The notes: generated by a model from the letters alone, not told the origin. A stretch of DNA of 64,000 nucleotides from Candidatus Omnitrophota bacterium (GCA_023229385.1 JALNZI010000006.1:1-64000), one strand, 5' to 3'. Shown: positions 16,065-25,437, numbered from the stretch's first letter. Program-made: numbers and translations.

Positions 16065-16763
16065 TTAAAGTATTCCAACTTGTTTAGCAGCATTCTGCCA
16101 GATATCGTATTCTTCAAGAAGAGCTTTATACAGATCTTCATCTGAAGTTTTATTGATATCTTTGATTCTCTGAAAATTAGCATTATCTATTTTACGACCT
16201 GACATTGTATCAAGCTGTTCTAGATAGCTCATTCCAGCCGTTCCAATACCAATAAATTTGAAGAAAATATTATATTTTGATATTTCCTTCATATATTTAG
16301 TTGTATCACTTCGATCACTGTTATCACCATCTGTTACAAAAATAACAAATGTTGGTATTTTTGATAGATTTTGTTCGACGTAATAGTCAAAAATCTTTGC
16401 TATAACAGGACAATATTCTGTACCATTCCATTCTGCTTTTGGAACAATATTTTTATTTACGAAATCGACGATATTACCAAGACCGACATTTGAGCATGAT
16501 TCACATCGTCCTGAAAATCTGAATGTTTCCATTTCACCATTATCATCGAATTTAAGTGCAAGTGGCATCATTCGTTCAACTGTTTTCTGAACAGTTCCAT
16601 TTGAAAATTCATCTTGCATACTTCCAGAAACGTCAATCACAAATGCAACTCTTGCTTGAGTTACTGCAAGTGATTTTGTTTTAAGAACAGCTTCAAATGT
16701 CTTTTCCCGAAGTTTGATCCCATCAGTAACTTCAGTTTTCTTACCAAAATCAAATAGTCCCAT
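16065..16763 (-). CDS. vWA-domain tellurium-resistance protein
   Basis: 232 residues. Metal-ion site DVSGS at 44-48 and VTDGD at 143-147, with an NGT between them. A Cys pair CESC at 87-90 is an added feature. This is the vWA type seen beside TerD, where it is thought to scaffold Ter complexes. It is the first gene of the terD-terB group, and its stop is followed by a T-rich tail. Confidence 0.82.
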   Translation of the reverse strand: MGLFDFGKKTEVTDGIKLREKTFEAVLKTKSLAVTQARVAFVIDVSGSMQDEFSNGTVQKTVERMMPLALKFDDNGEMETFRFSGRCESCSNVGLGNIVDFVNKNIVPKAEWNGTEYCPVIAKIFDYYVEQNLSKIPTFVIFVTDGDNSDRSDTTKYMKEISKYNIFFKFIGIGTAGMSYLEQLDTMSGRKIDNANFQRIKDINKTSDEDLYKALLEEYDIWQNAAKQVGIL

Positions 16764-16786
16764 ATAGATCTCCTTATGTTAAAAGT

Positions 16787-17392
16787 TTATAAAGACAAAG
16801 CTAATTTAATATCATCTATGAATTTAATATCAAAAGATTGGTTATTGGCTGGAATGAATTTACCATAAGTTCTAAGAAGAAAGCTTGGGTGATATGTAGG
16901 AAGATATTGATATTTTACATCATTAATTCTTATTGGATATATACTTCCACGAATCTTTCCAATACCAAGATCTCCAAAATTATAAAATGTAGATGCTGCA
17001 CAACGGCCAAGAGGAATAATTACTTTAGGTTTTAATCTATCGATATCATGTTCTAGATGATGTTTACACAAACTTATTTCATCTAAAGTTGGTTCACGAT
17101 TACGATTGTTACTATCAAGTGGATGATTTCTCACGTTATTTGTAAGAGCAATATTAAATATTTTGTAAGTATCCCAAAGATGTTTAATTACTGATCGAAG
17201 ATAACATCCAGCGGGTCCTACAAACGCTTGTTTTAATTCACTTTCACGTACCCCAGATCCGATTCCGTAGAAGAGTATATCTATTTGTTTATCATTATGT
17301 TTGATAACTTCAGTTGGAAGTCGATCACAATTATATATATATTGACATTTAGCAGGACATTCTTTTTCTAAGTTTAGAAAGGTTTTTTCCAT
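16787..17392 (-). CDS. Uracil-DNA glycosylase (family 4/5-like)
   Basis: 201 residues. Motif A appears as GIGSGVRESE at 43-52 followed by FVGPAG at 57-62; motif B as LPTYHPSFLL at 164-173. N-terminal Cys12, Cys16 and Cys22 resemble the iron-sulfur ligands of family 4 enzymes. It removes uracil from DNA, which fits with the dUTPase at 43.8 kb and the deaminase at 18.4 kb in keeping uracil out of phage DNA. Confidence 0.82.
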   Translation of the reverse strand: MEKTFLNLEKECPAKCQYIYNCDRLPTEVIKHNDKQIDILFYGIGSGVRESELKQAFVGPAGCYLRSVIKHLWDTYKIFNIALTNNVRNHPLDSNNRNREPTLDEISLCKHHLEHDIDRLKPKVIIPLGRCAASTFYNFGDLGIGKIRGSIYPIRINDVKYQYLPTYHPSFLLRTYGKFIPANNQSFDIKFIDDIKLALSL

Positions 17393-17495
17393 TGAATATT
17401 GCTCTTTTTATATTTATAATTTTAAAAATAAATTGTTCAATAAAATTAAAAATAAAATTAAGCATTGGATTTTCTCTTGTATGATAAGATCTCAT
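17349..17495 (-). CDS. Possible 48-aa membrane-associated peptide
   Basis: ATG at 17493-17495 overlaps the stop of the lipoprotein gene (TAATG), which supports coupling. The middle is hydrophobic (NFIFNFIEQFIFKII) and the tail basic. It overlaps the start of the glycosylase gene by 44 bases and spans one copy of the recurring T-rich tail, so it may be accidental. Confidence 0.35.
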   Translation of the reverse strand: MRSYHTRENPMLNFIFNFIEQFIFKIINIKRAIFNGKNLSKLRKRMSC

Positions 17496-17746
17496 TATTG
17501 ATCCTTAACATCTATTGGTTGATAAAGATAAAATCCTATTAATACAATTGGTACAACTACTGTTTCGATAAATATAATGCTTAATGCTACATTACCTGGA
17601 GATACATTATAATTTATATCTTTACTCATTTCTTGAGTAGTAAAAAGTCCTTTTGGTTCATAATTTTTACCATTAATGTTTCTAACTGATGTACAACTTG
17701 TTAAAAACATACATGAAATTAGTAAAACTAACAAAAACTTTTTCAT
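17495..17746 (-). CDS. Small lipoprotein with C-terminal membrane segment
   Basis: 83 residues. Signal peptide MKKFLLVLLISCMFLTSC ends in a lipobox. A second hydrophobic stretch lies at about 55-74. Such lipoproteins can be spanins or host-surface modifiers; nothing here decides. It is coupled to the upstream gene by four bases. Confidence 0.6.
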   Translation of the reverse strand: MKKFLLVLLISCMFLTSCTSVRNINGKNYEPKGLFTTQEMSKDINYNVSPGNVALSIIFIETVVVPIVLIGFYLYQPIDVKDQ

Positions 17747-18033
17747 GATTTTAATCCTTTTTTAGTTTGTTTATTAATTTTAAATAAATTTTTTATATTT
17801 CTATCAAGTATTTTAGATAGTTCTTTATTAGTTTCATTTATAATAGTAGGTGTTAAACCTGATTCACCTTGTGTTAAAGTTATATTAATTTCATTTAAAA
17901 TTTCATATTTTGATATTTCTTTAATTTGATATTCTTTATTTTTTATATAAAATTTTATAGTTGTAGATTTTCGATCAATTGATTGTATTTCTTTTTGAAG
18001 TAATTTTATCAATTTTTCTACTGTTATAGTCAT
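17743..18033 (-). CDS. Hypothetical protein, 96 aa
   Basis: Lys/Ile-rich, helical, soluble. No motif. The stop overlaps the lipoprotein start. Confidence 0.55.
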   Translation of the reverse strand: MTITVEKLIKLLQKEIQSIDRKSTTIKFYIKNKEYQIKEISKYEILNEINITLTQGESGLTPTIINETNKELSKILDRNIKNLFKINKQTKKGLKS

Positions 18034-18045
18034 ACTTTTATCCTT

Positions 18046-18378
18046 TCACTTATTAGTTTCTAAATTAAATGAAGTATTAATTATATTTTCAACTTCATTA
18101 AGAGATTCTTCTATTTTTGAAATTTTATCTTGAAATTTTTCTTTTATTAATTCTTTTGTTTTTTCTAATATATATTTATTAATATTATTTTCCCATTGTT
18201 CTATAACTTTTGTAATATCTAATTCAACTCCATCAACTAATAATTGAACATTATATTCTTCTTTAGCAGGAGTGATAACTTCAGTCCAATCTTTACCACA
18301 TATTGTATATGCTAATGAATGCATTACAACATGAGATAAAGTAGAATATTCTGTTAATACTTTATTTTCTAAAATCAT
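18046..18378 (-). CDS. Hypothetical protein, 110 aa
   Basis: The first half is mixed, and the C-terminal half is a charged probable coiled coil (residues 58-105). It overlaps the deaminase stop by four bases. No family is recognised. Confidence 0.55.
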   Translation of the reverse strand: MILENKVLTEYSTLSHVVMHSLAYTICGKDWTEVITPAKEEYNVQLLVDGVELDITKVIEQWENNINKYILEKTKELIKEKFQDKISKIEESLNEVENIINTSFNLETNK

Positions 18379-18749
18379 AATTTTCTACAATCTATTTGTT
18401 GAAGTGAATCATTCGTTGAAAAATAAATTTTCTTAATTTTTACAAACGTTATATAAGAAAAACAATTCGGACAAGGTTTAGATAATACTAACTGACCTTT
18501 AGCATTTATTCTTACAACTAGAAGTGACATTCCTTTGATATCTCGTTTAGCATTTAATATAGCTGCTACTTCAGCATGTATACTATTAGGATATCTTTGA
18601 TATTTCTTAAGAAGATGCTTAACTGAACGTTGTGCTGTGTTATGACCTCTAGAAATAATCTTATTTTTATCAAATATCACGCATCCAACTTGCATTTTAT
18701 AAGTACTACGTCTAGCTTCAATTATCGCTTGCTTAAGTAGTGAATTCAT
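18375..18749 (-). CDS. Cytidine/deoxycytidylate deaminase-like protein
   Basis: 124 residues. Zinc site HAE at 58-60 and PCPNC at 92-96, the standard deaminase layout. Starts MNSLLKQAIIEARRS with the VGCVIFDKNKIISRGHN strand pair. It probably makes dUMP or deoxyuridine for thymidylate synthesis, but the exact substrate cannot be read from sequence. Confidence 0.8.
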   Translation of the reverse strand: MNSLLKQAIIEARRSTYKMQVGCVIFDKNKIISRGHNTAQRSVKHLLKKYQRYPNSIHAEVAAILNAKRDIKGMSLLVVRINAKGQLVLSKPCPNCFSYITFVKIKKIYFSTNDSLQQIDCRKL

Positions 18750-18751
18750 AA

Positions 18752-19066
18752 TTATTTAATTATTTTTTGAAGTATTATATTATTAGTTTTCATAGAATTT
18801 ATTAGATTATTTGATTTTAATAATATTTCATCTTTAGATTTAACTACTGTTGGACAAAAATCACAAACACATATATGATCATGAATATGTTTAACTTCTT
18901 TTAATGATATTCTTACGGCTAAATCTGGTCCTACACCAGAATATATTATATTTTCAAGTGTATGTATATTTAATGCATTATCTTTAAATTTCCATTGTAA
19001 TTTATTTATTTGATAATCTAATTGTGGTATTTCTTTAAAGAATACTTCAAAATTAAATCTATGCAT
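18752..19066 (-). CDS. Hypothetical protein, 104 aa
   Basis: Start placed at ATG 19064-19066 with AGGAAA upstream, because a longer frame would overlap the next gene. A middle segment HIHDHICVCDFCP has His and Cys residues that could bind metal. Function unknown. Confidence 0.55.
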   Translation of the reverse strand: MHRFNFEVFFKEIPQLDYQINKLQWKFKDNALNIHTLENIIYSGVGPDLAVRISLKEVKHIHDHICVCDFCPTVVKSKDEILLKSNNLINSMKTNNIILQKIIK

Positions 19067-19082
19067 AATATTTCCTATTATT

Positions 19083-19349
19083 TTAAGTTTCTGTAAGTTC
19101 AGCAATTCTTTTAAATATATGACTTATATTATCGCATATACCATTGAGTTGTCTTTTAAATTCAGGATCATCTGGAAGATGTAATTGGCGTTTTAAACTT
19201 CCATCAAGATCTCCTACTGAATCAAGTAAAAGTTTATTTATCTGTTCAGTATAACTATCTTTGTCATATGCTATTTTAGGAGTCATTTCTGGATTAGTAT
19301 AACAAAGTATTGCTCTTATAGTTGCAGCTGTTGTATAAATAGTTTTCAT
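19083..19349 (-). CDS. Hypothetical protein, 88 aa
   Basis: Soluble, helical, mixed-charge protein. It is the first gene downstream of the large structured RNA region. No family is recognised. Confidence 0.6.
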   Translation of the reverse strand: MKTIYTTAATIRAILCYTNPEMTPKIAYDKDSYTEQINKLLLDSVGDLDGSLKRQLHLPDDPEFKRQLNGICDNISHIFKRIAELTET

Positions 19350-19372
19350 AATTTACCTTTTTTAGAAAATAT

Positions 19373-20030
19373 AATATAATTATAACGTGTTGTTACACCA
19401 AAGAAACTTACCCATTGGGTGGAAGTCTTTAACTTCACTTACTCCTATTTTACCAACAGCACATCATCTATATATACCTTGAATAATTTTTATGTATTAT
19501 GAATTACCCATTAGATATTTGTAGACATATCGCACTAGTTGGTAGTTCGTCTCACTCATTAAAGATGGCTACTTCTAAGCCTACTATTATAATTATATTA
19601 AGATACTAATCTCATCGAGATCCCATCGACAGCATCGCTGCAGGATTGTCCTTGTTTGATAACCCAATGTAAAAGATCGGATTAGATATGCATAATTTTA
19701 AATAGAATATACTCTTATTGCCACGTATGATATTACATATCCCGTAAAGAGAAGGTACATTCTTCTTGTATAGAGTGTGCTGAAGCCATAACAATGGTTA
19801 CATAACTCCACTATATTCTATTAAAATATAATAGCACGACTTATACGGCTGATAGATTTATCACAATTAAGTGGCCAGACGGATAGCCTGGTTATTTTCT
19901 TATCGATGTAAGGATTAATTGTCTAACTATTTTTTCCGCGTTTGCCTGTCGTGCATGTAAATATACAATAGTTCAGAATTTCACTGTAAACCTTACGTTT
20001 CAATAAAGACTATAACTGTTATTGTATATT
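19373..20030 (-). ncRNA. Candidate large structured RNA (658 bases)
   Basis: No credible gene is present here, but base use is richer and less repetitive than in other gaps. Four domains are each closed by a long stem: 20020-20030 with 19960-19970 (11 bp); 19948-19954 with 19834-19840 (GCACGAC/GTCGTGC); 19812-19820 with 19703-19711 (9 bp); 19587-19599 with 19373-19385 (13 bp). Short hairpins such as CCAG/CTGG lie inside. The size and phage setting recall large ornate RNAs such as GOLLD and ROOL, though no consensus could be checked. Confidence 0.5.
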
Positions 20031-20037
20031 TATTTTT

Positions 20038-20622
20038 TTAGTTATCAAATACTTGTTCAGCGGTCATTCCAGATACCTTACTTTCTGAAACATCTGCAAC
20101 AACAGTAGTTCTTTTTCGTTTATCTGAAGCATCTGCAGCTCTTGCTAATGCTCCAATTGCACCTGCAACTTTACTATTTGTACTATCATATGCTGGTTTA
20201 GAATCTAGTTCTTCACCAGCTATATTTAAAGATTCTATAACAGCGTTACAAATACCTTTATTAGTAATGTTTTTAAATTGTTTTGTTCCATTCTTTTCAT
20301 TAAGAAAAGAATTAATTGAAATAAATTTGTTTTTATTTGGTTGCTTAATTTCTCTTGATTGTATTGTAAGAGGACCCATTATATGACTTAGATCAGCTGT
20401 TGCAAAATCTCCATCTATTTGTACATTATCTGCTCTGAATATAATTGTTTCTCCAAAACCAATAATTCTTACATCATTACCATTCTTATTTGTGCTGAGA
20501 TCTCCAATCCAACTTCTTAATTGGCTTGCTACAACATATTTATGGTCATCTGTAAGAAGTCCAGTAACTAAACTAATGTTACCAAGACCATCGATCATTT
20601 CAACACCTTTAACTTTGAACAT
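20038..20622 (-). CDS. Hypothetical protein, 194 aa
   Basis: Start at ATG 20620-20622 with GGAGG upstream; a longer frame reaches 20667 without a ribosome site. Mixed alpha/beta with an Ala-rich helix (VAGAIGALARAADAS). Function unknown. It lies just upstream of the large RNA. Confidence 0.6.
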   Translation of the reverse strand: MFKVKGVEMIDGLGNISLVTGLLTDDHKYVVASQLRSWIGDLSTNKNGNDVRIIGFGETIIFRADNVQIDGDFATADLSHIMGPLTIQSREIKQPNKNKFISINSFLNEKNGTKQFKNITNKGICNAVIESLNIAGEELDSKPAYDSTNSKVAGAIGALARAADASDKRKRTTVVADVSESKVSGMTAEQVFDN

Positions 20623-20657
20623 AAAAACCTCCAAATAAAGAGTAATATAAAATGCTG

Positions 20658-21095
20658 TTACAAACAATTTATAACAGCTGGAATTTTATCTGTAATCGAA
20701 AGAATTAAAGGACAATAACTTTCTCTACTTTTTGTATAACCACACATAAGTATCTCTGGAACGTTTTTACATCCAACAACCAGAAGACTATGTGAGTTAT
20801 TATTTTTAATAAATGCTACATACCCTTTAGATATATCAAACATATCTTTAAGATAAACTGTATTTTTGTTACTTACAAATCCAATGATTTTAGTAAGTAG
20901 TAATTTATCTTTAAATGACAGTAAAATGTCTTTTATACATGAAGGATCTTTTTGTAACATAGACCAATATCTAGATATGTGGTCGTTTTGTCGATCAAAT
21001 GTTATTGTATTTTTCCAAACGTTCTCACCATTCGGACATATATTTATTATTTTTTCTTTACTACAAATTAACTTAGTTATTCCTCTGCGCGCCAT
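20658..21095 (-). CDS. Hypothetical protein, 145 aa
   Basis: Soluble, with several scattered cysteines. It overlaps the end of the 634-aa gene by 19 bases. No family is recognised. Confidence 0.6.
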   Translation of the reverse strand: MARRGITKLICSKEKIINICPNGENVWKNTITFDRQNDHISRYWSMLQKDPSCIKDILLSFKDKLLLTKIIGFVSNKNTVYLKDMFDISKGYVAFIKNNNSHSLLVVGCKNVPEILMCGYTKSRESYCPLILSITDKIPAVINCL

Positions 21096-22981
21096 ACACC
21101 AATTCTCCCGTTAAGATGTGACTGCTCTCCTGTATGACTATCAAACTCACTAAGATCACTGTAATCATCACTATCAATGTCTGTTTCTATCATACTATCA
21201 AAATTTGATATTCCAGATCTTATATTTTCAACTGCTTCTTCATTATAATGATGTTTGTTATTTAATACATTGCAACTTGAAAGTATTGTATAGAATGTTT
21301 CATAGTTACTTTCTCTTGTTCTTGATACTTTAGCTGAAGCTTCCCACCAATTACATAATGGAACTTTAATTACGTTAAATTCTTCCCAAGATTGCCAAGT
21401 ATCCCAATATAAACTATTGTCTAGAATATTACTTGCAAATAATTTTGCTGATGTAAGAATTCCATCACCAAGATTAAAATCGTTTCCTCCAAGTTCAAGA
21501 ATATCATCATAATTATTCATAAGTACACTATCTACTGGTAATGTACTTATATTATTAAGCCAATCATAAAACATTCTTGGATTGTCTTCAATGAAACTAT
21601 CTTTATAATGTTCCCAACAATTGAGTATTTCACCAATACTCCAACGTTGTCCAACTTTGAGAATGTCACAAAATTGATTCCATCCTCCACAGATGTCTAG
21701 TTGATTAAAATCTTTATCTTGTTGTATAATCTTTTTAATATTAATCATTGTTGGATAAAGATTATTAATTGATTCTGCTTTATCTGAATCAAGATTATAT
21801 AAAATACTATCTATATATTCTTTCTTGTATTCAGCTGGAAGATCAATTAAACTTTTATCATTAAATAACTTAATGTTATAATTTTGTTTTTGTTTAATAA
21901 GATCTACTAGAAATTGTGGAAATATTGCATTTTTATTTAAGATACCTTCTTTTAATGCACGTTTAACGAGCATTATTACCCACCAATAACGTTCATTGGT
22001 ATTATAATATTCTTTTTTAGTTATTTTAGTTAGCTGTGGATGATTAAGAATCCAATTAAGTATATTTTCTTTGTATAATTTAATCATTTCTTTTGGTAAT
22101 ATTTTTGTAACGTTATTTTCAATCCAAGATACTTTACCAATGTAATCATAAAGTTCAAAGAAATATTTAAAATTAATATATCCTTTATATATATTTTTTA
22201 AATTATCAATAGAGGTTTTACCCATAAAGTTTCTTTTTACTTCATGAGCTATAAAATTATTACTCATTAATGTCCAGAGATTTATAAATTCTCCATTTTT
22301 TACTGCTATCATAGCATCTGACATTATAGATGCTATTTGTTTATTTTTAAAGAAAGTACTTGCAAAATTAATTATTTCATCATTTGATGCAAAACCAATG
22401 TATAATTCTTTTTTAATTGGTTTTTCTTGTCTATAAGTATAATTCTTCCAATTTGGAAGACCAATATAACTTTTCATACAAGCATGTATTGTCATGTTTG
22501 TATTTTTATCAAACATTCCATAAATACCACCTTGACAGTATTCTACTTGAGATATACCATGAAACTTTTCTATATTCCATGAAGTGCCTATAAGAAATGG
22601 ATTGTATTCTCCGAATACTTCTCCTACTTGATCTATGTTATTAATGTCATTATTTTTATTTGGAATGTTAAATTCTGAAGTTGAATATAGAGGATGTATA
22701 TCTGCAGGAAAACTTCTGAAATCAAACTGTTTTCCAGATTGATGTTGAGTTAAGTTTTCAATTGTTGTAGACATTTCACCAATTTTAATTGGATCAAGTC
22801 TATTAGTATGTTGATAATTTATATCACCATTACTATCAAATTCTGGGTATAAATTGTATACATCTTTTCTTTTCTTACCACAACCAAGGTCTATTTCATT
22901 ACCAAATTCATCTGTTTTTATTATTCTAAATATACATTTTAACTTACCTAGCCTACTGTTTTTACATTCAAGTACGTTCAT
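21077..22981 (-). CDS. Large hypothetical protein, 634 aa
   Basis: Among the largest - strand products, with no recognised domain. It is Trp/Tyr/Asn-rich, soluble, and ends in an acidic stretch (DIDSDDYSDLSEFD). Near the start EIDLGCGKKRKDVY has two of several cysteines. Its start carries TAGGAGAATGT. The lack of low-complexity sequence suggests a folded enzyme or structural protein. Confidence 0.7.
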   Translation of the reverse strand: MNVLECKNSRLGKLKCIFRIIKTDEFGNEIDLGCGKKRKDVYNLYPEFDSNGDINYQHTNRLDPIKIGEMSTTIENLTQHQSGKQFDFRSFPADIHPLYSTSEFNIPNKNNDINNIDQVGEVFGEYNPFLIGTSWNIEKFHGISQVEYCQGGIYGMFDKNTNMTIHACMKSYIGLPNWKNYTYRQEKPIKKELYIGFASNDEIINFASTFFKNKQIASIMSDAMIAVKNGEFINLWTLMSNNFIAHEVKRNFMGKTSIDNLKNIYKGYINFKYFFELYDYIGKVSWIENNVTKILPKEMIKLYKENILNWILNHPQLTKITKKEYYNTNERYWWVIMLVKRALKEGILNKNAIFPQFLVDLIKQKQNYNIKLFNDKSLIDLPAEYKKEYIDSILYNLDSDKAESINNLYPTMINIKKIIQQDKDFNQLDICGGWNQFCDILKVGQRWSIGEILNCWEHYKDSFIEDNPRMFYDWLNNISTLPVDSVLMNNYDDILELGGNDFNLGDGILTSAKLFASNILDNSLYWDTWQSWEEFNVIKVPLCNWWEASAKVSRTRESNYETFYTILSSCNVLNNKHHYNEEAVENIRSGISNFDSMIETDIDSDDYSDLSEFDSHTGEQSHLNGRIGVWRAEE

Positions 22982-23034
22982 ACATTCTCCTAGGTTTTGA
23001 TAGAAAAGTTATATACGAAAAATTAAAAATAAAA

Positions 23035-23661
23035 TTAAGCTTTGTATTGTTTATAAAGTCCTTCTTTTACTGTACTTATAAATGATTGTATATCTAATCC
23101 TTTAAGTACTTCTTTTATTACACTTAAATGTTTTTCTTGTTGCAAATTAATTATTGGAATTATTATATCTGTTTTTTTTGATTTTGTTATAAAATCCGCC
23201 ATTGCTATTGCTTGTCCTGTTCCTCCAGAAGCTTGACCATCTGGAGTATAACATATGACAAGATCAGTAGGGCTATTCATTAATGGTCCCATTATCTGGA
23301 AACTATTTCTTATCATCATCAATTTTGTAGTATCTTTAAGACTGTTCCAAGATACTGGCATATTTCTTAAAGACCATACTTTTATTGCATAAGCAGTAGC
23401 ACTTTTAATATTTAATAGTTTATCAGATAGACACATGTTATTACATTCATAACTATCACGTCCATTAAATTTTCTCCAAGGAAAGAATATTTGTTTAGGA
23501 CCTTTTATTGTAGCGCATCCAAGTTCAAATGCCATGTCTGCCCCAGAAGCTCCACCACTTCTAAGAGTAATGTTATTACGACCAAAATACATACCGATTT
23601 CAGTCATTATGTCACAAATGTGTCTAGGCGTGGCTCGCGAGCCTATACCTGAGTAGTACAT
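23035..23661 (-). CDS. SLOG-family nucleotide-binding protein
   Basis: 208 residues from ATG 23659-23661, which has GGAG six bases upstream. Rossmann-like start MYYSGIGSRATP, then LRSGGASGADMAFELG and FFPWRKFNGR, typical of SLOG/DprA-related proteins common in phages. SLOG domains bind nucleotides or NAD-derived ligands; catalytic activity is not established here. This could link to the NAD genes at 6-8 kb. Confidence 0.75.
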   Translation of the reverse strand: MYYSGIGSRATPRHICDIMTEIGMYFGRNNITLRSGGASGADMAFELGCATIKGPKQIFFPWRKFNGRDSYECNNMCLSDKLLNIKSATAYAIKVWSLRNMPVSWNSLKDTTKLMMIRNSFQIMGPLMNSPTDLVICYTPDGQASGGTGQAIAMADFITKSKKTDIIIPIINLQQEKHLSVIKEVLKGLDIQSFISTVKEGLYKQYKA

Positions 23662-23662
23662 T

Positions 23663-23764
23663 TTATACTCCAGCAAATGATGTTAGTATACCAGCAATTG
23701 TTCCAATAAAAAATACAAGTGCTATACATCCTACTGTTTTAAATATTGTTATTAGAAATGTCAT
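23663..23764 (-). CDS. Single-pass membrane peptide, 33 aa
   Basis: ATG at 23762-23764 and stop one base before the SLOG start. Almost the whole peptide is one hydrophobic segment (CIALVFFIGTIAGILTSF). Its end contains the SLOG ribosome site, so the two are coupled. Confidence 0.5.
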   Translation of the reverse strand: MTFLITIFKTVGCIALVFFIGTIAGILTSFAGV

Positions 23765-23766
23765 AT

Positions 23767-23970
23767 TTATCCTTTTGTTATTTTTAATAATGCTTCTATG
23801 TGTTCTTCTTGTTTTTGAATTATTTTAAGAAGAAATTCGAAATTTTCATGATAAAAATCAAATACATCTGATTTATCATTCCAAAGTTCACATTCGTCAG
23901 TTTTACATACTTCTTTTATTGCTTTAAGACGTTCAATGTCTGGAACACTTGTAAGATTAAATGAACTCAT
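23767..23970 (-). CDS. Hypothetical protein, 67 aa
   Basis: Charged helical protein with two Cys (VCKTDECELW), overlapped by four bases with the upstream gene. Function unknown. Confidence 0.55.
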   Translation of the reverse strand: MSSFNLTSVPDIERLKAIKEVCKTDECELWNDKSDVFDFYHENFEFLLKIIQKQEEHIEALLKITKG

Positions 23971-24326
23971 ATATTTTCCTTTATATCTATAATAAATTCT
24001 TGTTGTTCAGTTATAAATCCACTATTGAGTGATCGAGATTCAAATGGATTTATTTTAGCTAGAATAATAAACTTATCTATCTGTATAAATAATTTACCGA
24101 AGTCATGACAGGTATATTTACCAGATCTTATAAGTTCTCCATCTATACTATTTTCATTTGATGACGTTTCTATATACCATAAATTTTTAGGTCCTATCCA
24201 TGTTATTATATTTGTTCGAATTGCTGTTTGAACTTGTATAACTTTTTGATAGACGTTATTTTTAAATATAAATCCTTTTCTATTTAGATCTTTCAGAGTT
24301 CTTGCATATTCTGAAAATCTGATCAT
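23967..24326 (-). CDS. Hypothetical protein, 119 aa
   Basis: Start chosen at the second of two adjacent ATGs (24324-24326), six bases from GAGG. Beta-rich, soluble protein. No family is recognised. Confidence 0.55.
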   Translation of the reverse strand: MIRFSEYARTLKDLNRKGFIFKNNVYQKVIQVQTAIRTNIITWIGPKNLWYIETSSNENSIDGELIRSGKYTCHDFGKLFIQIDKFIILAKINPFESRSLNSGFITEQQEFIIDIKENI

Positions 24327-24352
24327 CATACACCTCAAAAAATAAAAATAAA

Positions 24353-24634
24353 TTAAGCTTTTTCATTACAATAAAATCCATTTGATGTGAAACTTAAAAA
24401 TGCTAAACAATTATGACAATTATTATGTTTTATTGGACATAGACTAGAATTACTAAGTTGTTCTATTGGTTTAAAACATTTTGTTATTGTACATTTATTA
24501 TCTTCAAGTAAAAATTTACATTTAAAGCATTTACCTTTAAATGTAAAAAATGCTGGACAATCTGTTTCATCAATAAGTTGAATTTTATTTAAAACTAATT
24601 TTGTTTGTATAGGTATTGGTTTATTCATTACCAT
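24353..24634 (-). CDS. Cysteine-rich protein, 93 aa
   Basis: About nine cysteines, including CFKCKF, CTITKC and CHNCLAF, suggest two or more zinc-binding knuckles. It may instead start at ATG 24626-24628, which overlaps the upstream stop. Probably binds nucleic acid or protein. Confidence 0.6.
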   Translation of the reverse strand: MVMNKPIPIQTKLVLNKIQLIDETDCPAFFTFKGKCFKCKFLLEDNKCTITKCFKPIEQLSNSSLCPIKHNNCHNCLAFLSFTSNGFYCNEKA

Positions 24635-24915
24635 AAATCTTCTGAAAATAGGAAATCATTTGGTTCTTTAATTTGACCATGTTTAAATGCATAGTCTCCA
24701 GCTTGGTTACGATCTAGAAACTCTCCAAGATCTGTTATAAATCCTTGAGTGTCTCTTATTTTTTCTTTTACTACTCTTTGATGAATTTCATGATTGTTAT
24801 TATATACACAACAATGACGGGTTTTAGTAAAATCTTTAGGATGTTTACATACTCCTCCACCATTTGGTGCTGTATATATAACGTCTCCAAGTTTAATGGC
24901 TGCTGCTACTATCAT
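24628..24915 (-). CDS. Conserved phage protein of unknown function, 95 aa
   Basis: Start at ATG 24913-24915, six bases after GGAG. The layout AAIKLGDVIYTAPNGG, then TQGFITDLGEFLDRNQAG resembles a short protein found in many tailed phages with no known role. Several His and Cys residues lie between. Confidence 0.6.
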   Translation of the reverse strand: MIVAAAIKLGDVIYTAPNGGGVCKHPKDFTKTRHCCVYNNNHEIHQRVVKEKIRDTQGFITDLGEFLDRNQAGDYAFKHGQIKEPNDFLFSEDLW

Positions 24916-25426
24916 GTTTTTCTCCAATAATAAGTCTTGTTATAAATGGATAAATAGTGTTATTAGTATCTGGATTTCCATCATCTCCATCCACATATAT
25001 TGTATAATAACCATCTGTTAAAGTTCCTTTAATTACTTCATTTTGGTTATCGTCGATATCTTTAACGAGTTGTTTAAGATCAAAATAACAGTCTTTAAGA
25101 TTAATCAATGATGTTCCACTATAGGCGTATTTACCAGATGGTTTGAATGCTGTCCAATTAATTAATCTTTTATTTTGTTTTTCAAAATGTTTTCTTGCTT
25201 CATTTGGATATTGCTCAAGAACTTCTTTATAAGATAAACTATCTGGTATTTCTATTTTTATAATATTATTTTCTCGAAGTTTTATATTGTCCATTGATAT
25301 ATGTGTATTATATCCAGCTTCGAAAGCATTTCTAGATGCTACTTCTGAAGAAGAAAGAATATAAGCATAGCTTTGTTTTATATCTTTAAGCCATTCTTGA
25401 AATTTTTGTTCAATAAAGGATAACAT
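24893..25426 (-). CDS. Hypothetical protein, 177 aa
   Basis: Start at ATG 25424-25426; a longer frame to 25453 overlaps the upstream gene. Soluble, with an acidic segment YVDGDDGNPDTNN and a Ser/His tail. No family is recognised. Confidence 0.6.
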   Translation of the reverse strand: MLSFIEQKFQEWLKDIKQSYAYILSSSEVASRNAFEAGYNTHISMDNIKLRENNIIKIEIPDSLSYKEVLEQYPNEARKHFEKQNKRLINWTAFKPSGKYAYSGTSLINLKDCYFDLKQLVKDIDDNQNEVIKGTLTDGYYTIYVDGDDGNPDTNNTIYPFITRLIIGEKHDSSSSH

Positions 25427-25437
25427 TATGTTACTTT

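Noticed and set aside
19612..19794. Open frame of 60 codons in the large RNA region
   Set aside because: No ribosome site, crosses two closing stems, and composition is not protein-like.
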